Assembly (NCBI RefSeq): GCF_000264905.1
Contig: NW_006763142.1
Coordinates: 1,612,585-1,676,584, forward strand
Direction: 5' to 3'
From: Stereum hirsutum FP-91666 SS1
Taxonomy: Eukaryota > Basidiomycota > Agaricomycetes > Russulales > Stereaceae
DNA: 64,000 bases
Under the pieces are notes generated by a model. The model searched no databases. It was given only the letters and a program-made list of their open reading frames with translations, and was not told where the DNA came from. Positions within the stretch are counted from its first letter, which is position 1; every line of letters starts with the position of its first letter. The translations under genes were made by a program, and so were the position numbers. Of this stretch, positions 58,303 through 64,000 are shown piece after piece.

Positions 58303-60146
58303 ATGTCCGTCTACGTTATTGTCGACGACAATGATAGCGGTCTGCGTTATTCTCCCAGGGCTGGAAGCGGCAATGGAACAGTGTTCAAGAACGCATCAGC
58401 TGAAACGCATGGGTGGTTCATTGGCGCAAAAGGTGTGTATATCATGTCTATGAGTGTTACATGATCTGACGAGGACGATACAACGATTTCACTGCCTTTT
58501 GCATTTCGACCGTTTAGGCGATTCTCCTGAGTTCCAATTGACAACAACCGGGACTGGTCTCGATTCTTCGACGCTGAGCTATACTTTCAACGGTACGCCA
58601 TGATCAAGCATAACCTTCAGAGGCGGAAATGGTCAAACCTGATTCCTGATGTTAACATGCGGATACTTGAAACGCAGGATCCTCAATCTCGGTCTTCGGC
58701 ACTTACGCAGGAGGACCCACTACCGAGTCGTTCTCTACGACGAACGTGACCTTCAGTATAGATGGAAACATTATTGAGGAAAACACCTATCCTTATCTTG
58801 AGAACCAACGGTTTCACTTCCCGTTTTTCAGCTATATCTCAACATCCTTTTCCGTACACACCCTCGATATCGATATCGCCATCGCAGGCACCTCGAGCAC
58901 GATATTTTCCGATTTCTTATTTGACTATATCATATACGAGGCCTCCGTCAATTCCTCCATACCAACCACAGAGGATGGCACGTCTTGGATTTTTATCGAC
59001 GATTCCAGTCCATACCTCACACCCTCGGACAACTGGTCTAGGAATGGTGCACTGCCCGACTTTTCGACTCCATTGTCGGGCGAGAATATCACAGACGCTA
59101 CATTGAATTCCACGGTATTGGCTCCGACGGCCTCTGGTGCTACGATATCGTTGAACTTCACCGGTGCGGTTATGTGTCCTTCATTGCTTAGTTCCTTTAG
59201 CTTACATTTCGGTGCTCGCTCTGTACGGTGACTTCCACGGCACTCAGGTACGTCGCGCATTGATGCGTACGGGATGCTCCTTCAAAATACGTCTTCGGGA
59301 CAGTTGGGCACGTATACGATCGACGACCAAACCAGCTCCCCGCTCGAAGTGCCCAGTCCGGCAAGCTCGTATCCTATATATCTATACCAGCTCCTTACGG
59401 CCACTATCGAGGATCCTCACGCTCCTCACGTCCTCACCATCACGGCGTTTGAGGGAAATGCCTTCTTCCTCGATTATATCCTGTTACAGACAGGTTCTGC
59501 CTTCGTTACATCAGCATCTTTGAACTCCGTACCTCCCGCACCAAACACTACCCAGGAACCTGACCCTGTTCTGACGACCTTGGCTGCGCCGAGAAAGAAG
59601 TCAGATGCAGGGGCTATTGCGGGAGGTGTCGTCGGTGGTGTCCTTGCTTTGTGTCTCGTGGGGTTAGCCGTTATATTTTTATTACGAAGGAGACGGATGC
59701 ACAATCCGAAGTGGACAGATATCAGCGTGGAGGAGAGGTATTCCTCCGCGATGCAAGAGCAAGCTCCACGTCAGAGCATCTCTTCTGGGTCATTTCTGCG
59801 ATCCGGTACGCTACATTTTAATATTCATAATCGACTTGGGTTCCTATCCTTTTCCTCCTGCGTAATAGACCACACCACTACTCCCACACCTTTCTCGACA
59901 ACGTCATCAGGCGACAATTCTGGCCACAGCGAGTCTCAATCCAGAAAGATAGCCAATTACAGACGTGGCGTAGTGCCAATATCGAGCCCTGCGACGAACA
60001 TAAACACGGGCGCACCGGTACCTGGGTTGGCATTGCCAGAAAGACAGGAAGGCATGGCTGAGTTGTCAGTAGTTGTAGAGAACGATAGTGGGCTGAGAGG
60101 TCGTGAGTTAGCGAAACGGTTGCCTCCACAGTACACACCAGAGTGA
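58303..60146 (+). CDS. Single-pass membrane protein with Ser/Thr-rich ectodomain
   Basis: A multi-exon gene from MSVYVIVDDNDSGLRYSP to LAKRLPPQYTPE, about 500 residues. The ectodomain has two related beta-type repeats: VDDNDSGLRYSPRAGSG... followed by SISVFGTYAGGP, and later SWIFIDDSSPYLTPSDNW followed by YISVLALYGDFHG. It has many N-x-S/T sites. A stalk then leads to one transmembrane helix (GAIAGGVVGGVLALCLVGLA, then VIFLL), a stop-transfer RRRR and a cytoplasmic tail of about 150 residues, low-complexity and Pro/Ser-rich. No N-terminal signal peptide is visible from this ATG, which is usual for this very common Agaricomycete protein type. Function unknown; perhaps a surface sensor. Two introns near 59160-59330 (gtgcgg and gtacgt donors) are needed to join the second repeat. 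Confidence 0.75.
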
Positions 60147-60638
60147 AGTTATCGATCACGTAGAGTTATCTGTTATCATAATCGAATGCAAACGCTTCTA
60201 CCTTGGCTCTAAGTGTAAACTGCAAATCCCCCCCGGCACCTGCACTCTCCTTGACTGGGGGTGAGCGGCGAGGTTCGAGAGGCAAGTCTGGCGCCAGTCG
60301 AAGTTATGTGAGCCAGTGCACAGAATCCTCTCAAACTGGATCGCTGTTCGTTATTTGGCTTTCCCTGAGCACCTTACAGTTCGAAGAGTTTGCAATGGCA
60401 TCCATTTGGGACCCTCGACGCTACATCTCGACTGTATATCCTGCTGTATTAGAGAAGTGAGGTATGGAGCAAGCTGGCGAGCTTGTTCTCCACGAATTTA
60501 AGTGCACAAAGAATAGACCGAAAGTGTGAGACGAGTCGCCGAACACTAGCATCGTAATGAATAAGTCAGATTTTATCGAAGAGAAATAACCAAGGAACAA
60601 AGGTAAACCACCAATATACCAGTAAATTCTTAGCAGCT
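60147..60638. other. Intergenic between convergent genes
   Basis: Both neighbours end here. No gene or clear terminator motif identified. Confidence 0.5.
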
Positions 60639-61721
60639 CTACTCGTTGAAGACACCACTGACCGCTTTCCACGTAACCGTCACCACGTAGTCCTTCTGTC
60701 TCGCCGCATCATCGTCCCGAGTCACTCCCCCCAAGCTCAAGGGAACCCCTTCCCGGATCTCCCTCTTCAACGCCACCTCATTCGCCCCCCAAACCTTTCC
60801 TCCATTTTTCAATGGCCTAAGCGTCCACTCTCTCACAGACTTCACGACTCTCTCGAGCCCGTATTGCCGTTCCACTTTCGCCTCGAGATGCATCACCATC
60901 TCCTCCAACCCATCACCGAAAGTATTGAACCACGCCTCCCACTTCTCTTTATAGTACGATAGGTTCGTTTTCATCTTCGCGTCCCCGTCCCCATCATCCC
61001 AATCGTACCCGTCATGATTACTCCTCGCTAGCCCCGTCAATTCGTTCCACCGGAGCGTAACAGCAAATGTCTTGGGCTTCAACCCCTCCCGCCGCATGCT
61101 ATGATAATCCGGAATAAATGGGCCATACTGCCAACGCGACCAATCCTCCCCAACGTATACATGTATCCCAACCACCGCACTCTTCTGCTCCCTCGTCATC
61201 AGCGCCCATCTCTCCCGTGTATTCTTCGCTAAGACGCCAGGTGGTACACTTTCATAATAGGGAGGGCCCGGGTATTGTTGCCAGTCTCGGTGCGTGGTGG
61301 TGAGGATAGGGAGAAGGTGGGTTTCCAAGTAAACGAGCTTGCAGGTGCGGAGTAGAGCGATTCCAGGGAACATATTATAAGGCTCTCTGGAGCAGAGATA
61401 GCTATCGAGATCCGCTGGAATGTAGTTGGAGAGGTCCTCTTCCTCGAGGAGTGCGAGGTAGAATATACGGTTTCGGATTTCGGCGGGTATAACGCTGAAG
61501 AAAGGACAAGCGGACTGAGAGTTTGGTAATTGCGCGAGTAGGTACTGTGGGGGGAGTTCGTCTGAGCCTGAGTATCTAGAGACACGCGAGATGACGGAGT
61601 CGAGCTGAGCAGAGAGGGAGTGTCTAGGTCCGCGCTTGAAGACGTGGTCTCCCATATCCTGAATTACGAAGGTTGTATATCCTGTATCAGGGTCTTCTTC
61701 GGCAAGGTATACGGTGGGCAT
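60639..61721 (-). CDS. 2EXR/DUF7730-like protein, intronless
   Basis: A single open frame of 360 residues, unusual here for lacking introns. After a polar start (MPTVYLAEEDPDTGYTTFVI), the typical motif FFSVIPAEIRNRIFYLAL appears near residue 75, followed by ALLRTCKLVYLETHLLPIL about 50 residues later. This pair (P-x-EIR-N-x-I-[FY] then LL-x-TC-[KR]-x-[IV]-Y-x-E) defines the 2EXR/DUF7730 group of fungal proteins, F-box-like in layout. The remainder is mixed charged helix and strand ending AVSGVFNE. Role unknown; a link to ubiquitin ligases is only suggested by resemblance. The ATG chosen is the first in frame. Confidence 0.8.
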   Translation of the reverse strand: MPTVYLAEEDPDTGYTTFVIQDMGDHVFKRGPRHSLSAQLDSVISRVSRYSGSDELPPQYLLAQLPNSQSACPFFSVIPAEIRNRIFYLALLEEEDLSNYIPADLDSYLCSREPYNMFPGIALLRTCKLVYLETHLLPILTTTHRDWQQYPGPPYYESVPPGVLAKNTRERWALMTREQKSAVVGIHVYVGEDWSRWQYGPFIPDYHSMRREGLKPKTFAVTLRWNELTGLARSNHDGYDWDDGDGDAKMKTNLSYYKEKWEAWFNTFGDGLEEMVMHLEAKVERQYGLERVVKSVREWTLRPLKNGGKVWGANEVALKREIREGVPLSLGGVTRDDDAARQKDYVVTVTWKAVSGVFNE

Positions 61722-62706
61722 GACGGGGGTCTGGTGTCACTTGTGTGGCTGTTAGAGAGTTATGCGATGAAACCAGAAGGGAGAATAAAAGGGACCAGAA
61801 CGAAAAGAACAATGTCATCGATATCGGTTCATGTGGTGCACGTGCATGCGTAATTACTCACGCCACCGTGTTGATATCCCGGGCCTTGGTCACTTGTCTT
61901 GGCTTCCCCTTCTTCTCCTACAGTATATCTTCCTTCCTCTTCCACGATGCTTGAAGTAGCCCGAAATGGGTACAAACATAATGACAACATAATGATATTC
62001 TGACGTGTCAGACAACTCAATCCGCCACTATCGAGGTTTGAAAGTTGCTTGAAAGGTGTACTAGGCTGGGACTAGCTTCAAGTTGCTATGTATTGTCGCA
62101 GACCATACGCATCTAAAGCCGTACAGATCGCATCAGCGAATGCAAAAATCGATATTGTGAAAGTGGAGGGAAACATTGACGATACGCTGAAATCGACTTC
62201 AAATCGGCGGACCCAGAGGTGAGGCGCCCCAGTCGTTCCGTGTCAAAATGACCTCGGCGCCCAAATCTCTACCACTGCATAAGGCTGGTAACGCCGCACT
62301 CATGCGCCAAAGCCCGCTATCTCGACGAGGTATGGAGCCAAGTTAGTCATTAAACTCCAAACATATTGGTCACGGACAGCAAAGAAGTGACGACGGCCCA
62401 AATACAGCGGTGCTGACACGATCAACCATAAGAATTCACGAGCTGTGGCCCACCAAATGGACCTTGCTATCATCTCCAAAACAGACACCACAGGATTCTC
62501 TCAAACAAGTTTCAATATCCATGACATACGACGGATCCGTACATGGGGGTATTTCGAGCTATTGAGCCTCATTAATGGCTCATACACACGAAGAATGCGA
62601 GGAACAACCTCAGGCCAACCATGAACATACCATTGGTTACGAACTTACTTCTATATAGGCATCCTCAAGGTGTCCTGCCACTCAATAGCTCGTGAAACCT
62701 AGCACT
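61722..62706. other. Intergenic
   Basis: Promoter of the 2EXR-like gene and 3' flank of the aminotransferase gene. No gene recognised. Confidence 0.45.
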
Positions 62707-64000
62707 CTATAGCCCATGCACCTCCCGCACAACCTTCGCGAATATCTTCAGTCCTTTCCTCATCGACTCCTCCTACGTCATTCGAAGACGAAAAAACAAA
62801 GGTCAGCGCTACTGACACACAGCATGAATCACAAAAAGCATACATCTGCAGTCGAGAAACTCATCCTCATGTGCCCCTCCAAGTTCGGGTCTGTCGGCGG
62901 CTCTTCCTGGTCCGCAGCAAAGAACCACCCGGGAGAGGTAAGCACACCAGCGTCTGCGAGCTTCGTCCATAGCTTGATTTCGTGTGATACGGGGTCAGAG
63001 TGAGGCGCAATAGGGAGGTCGTCGAAGTAGAGCTTGAGCTATGACGTTTACATCAGTACGGCCGAGCAATGGGATTCGAGGAGAGGTTGGATGGCGTACC
63101 CAAACAAACATCCCACTGCTCGGCGCCACGAAGCTCAACAACCTCCGGCTCTGACTCCGAGTCTCGATCAACGCCCTCTTCTCACTCATCATACCCATCG
63201 CACTCCCAAATAACGACGTCGACTTCGGCTTCGCATACGCAGTATAGACGGTCTGACCTGACCAAGCGCCCATGGACGCCGAACCAACAGAAGCGTGGAG
63301 GTTAAATTCTTCGCTCAGGATGTCGATGAAGAGGTCTCTGCGGAGCCCGTATTGAATTCTGAGACCACGCAACCACCGAACGTAGCCGTCGTACTTCCAG
63401 GTCAGCAAGAGCTTCGTGACTAAGGTCTGGCCCAAACCGCAGGGCGCCTGCGTGCTCGTCTCGCCATGTCGTTCGAGACGCTCAGCGAATAAGGGGTTGC
63501 AGGTGAACCAGCCGAGTCTGACCCCTGGAGCGATTGTCTTGGAGAAAGTATCCAGGCGGATGACACGGCCTTGAGTGTCAACACTGTGGTGAGCAGAGGA
63601 AGTTACGATGAGCACAGAATAGATGGGAGGAGATGGAGTGGCAATGGCGACGTGCAGTCAGCTCATGTAGCGTAAGAGTGGACGATCACTCACCGAAGAA
63701 AACTAGGGGCCAGCCTGCCGAAGTAGTGCGCGTCATCCTCATCGTCGTCGGCTTGATGGCTGCGAAGCGACTTGTGCACGTACTCGCCAAACTGAAGGAA
63801 GTAGTACGGGTCGTCTTCACAGATGATGATGTCTAAGCGAAGGAGTTAATGAGACGATGGAAGGATAAAGGTGATACGAGCACACTTACCGTGTTCGACG
63901 CAGATGTCGTAGATCTCCTTCTTCCTCTGTAGCCCCATAGTCTACAGATCAGAAACAGTCAATCAGTAACCGCAGTCCAAAGTAACCGTCTACTCGAGGG
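62707..64000 (-). CDS. Class I/II PLP-dependent aminotransferase (Aro8/alpha-aminoadipate type), 5' end outside window
   Basis: Visible exons on the minus strand: 63890-63941, 63704-63832, 63100-63583, 62844-63038 and 62707-62772; the N-terminal part lies beyond 64000. Motifs: GLQRKKEIYDICVEHDIII, then CEDDPYYFLQFGEY (Asp and Tyr contact PLP), the Schiff-base lysine in RLDTFSKTIAPGVRLGW, and the C-terminal domain with GMFVW, LTSPGWFFAADQEEP and HMRMSFSTADEES followed by LKIFAKVVREVHGL. This layout matches fungal aromatic or alpha-aminoadipate aminotransferases, which move the amino group between 2-oxoglutarate and aromatic amino acids or 2-aminoadipate in the cytosol or mitochondria. The exact substrate is not decidable from this part. 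Confidence 0.88.

Overview
The window reads as nuclear DNA of a mushroom-forming basidiomycete (Agaricomycetes). Nearly all genes are cut by many short introns (about 45-70 nt) with GT-AG borders and CTNAY-like branch sites. The gene families are typical of that class: a Plavaka transposase, DUF6533 and DUF6532 proteins, tandem MYND-finger genes, a GH18-CBM5 chitinase, a fused hydantoinase/DUF917 enzyme and a 2EXR-type protein. No tRNA, rRNA or CRISPR array was recognised.

Layout. 1-3.2 kb: right part of a PIF/Harbinger-type transposon, with the 3' end of the nuclease gene (+), a Myb/SANT-like accessory gene (-), and between them a 170-bp tandem array whose minus strand looks like repeated exon-intron units. 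4.4-8.3 kb: a perfect long hairpin, then a complete four-exon Plavaka transposase. 8.3-12.6 kb: a small unknown gene and a 17-exon DUF6532-like gene with several micro-exons. 13.2-14.4 kb: an OTT_1508-like deaminase gene split by a 373-bp MITE with a TA duplication. 15.7-18.6 kb: a gene made of three tandem copies of one helical module; the third copy is broken. 19.1-24.3 kb: hydantoinase/oxoprolinase-DUF917 gene. 25.1-34.5 kb: three more copies of the helical family (one -, two +), a DUF6533 membrane protein, and a decayed duplicate of a piece of the hydantoinase gene. This block looks like a local duplication hotspot.

35.6-64 kb is calmer, mostly housekeeping or secreted functions: a 2-oxoglutarate/Fe(II) oxygenase, an NCS1 nucleobase/vitamin permease, a 948-bp inverted-repeat element built of 9-10 bp TCTGACGG-like units, two MYND-finger paralogues, a large disordered protein, a secreted chitinase, a single-pass membrane protein, a 2EXR-like protein and the 3' part of a class I/II aminotransferase that runs off the right edge.

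The genes do not form an obvious pathway cluster. The most unusual material is the helical family (tentatively related to MLKL/HeLo-type N-terminal bundles), the MITE-split deaminase and the exon-like satellite inside the Harbinger element. Exon borders were chosen by hand from splice motifs, phase and similarity between copies; functions come from recognised motifs, without any database search.
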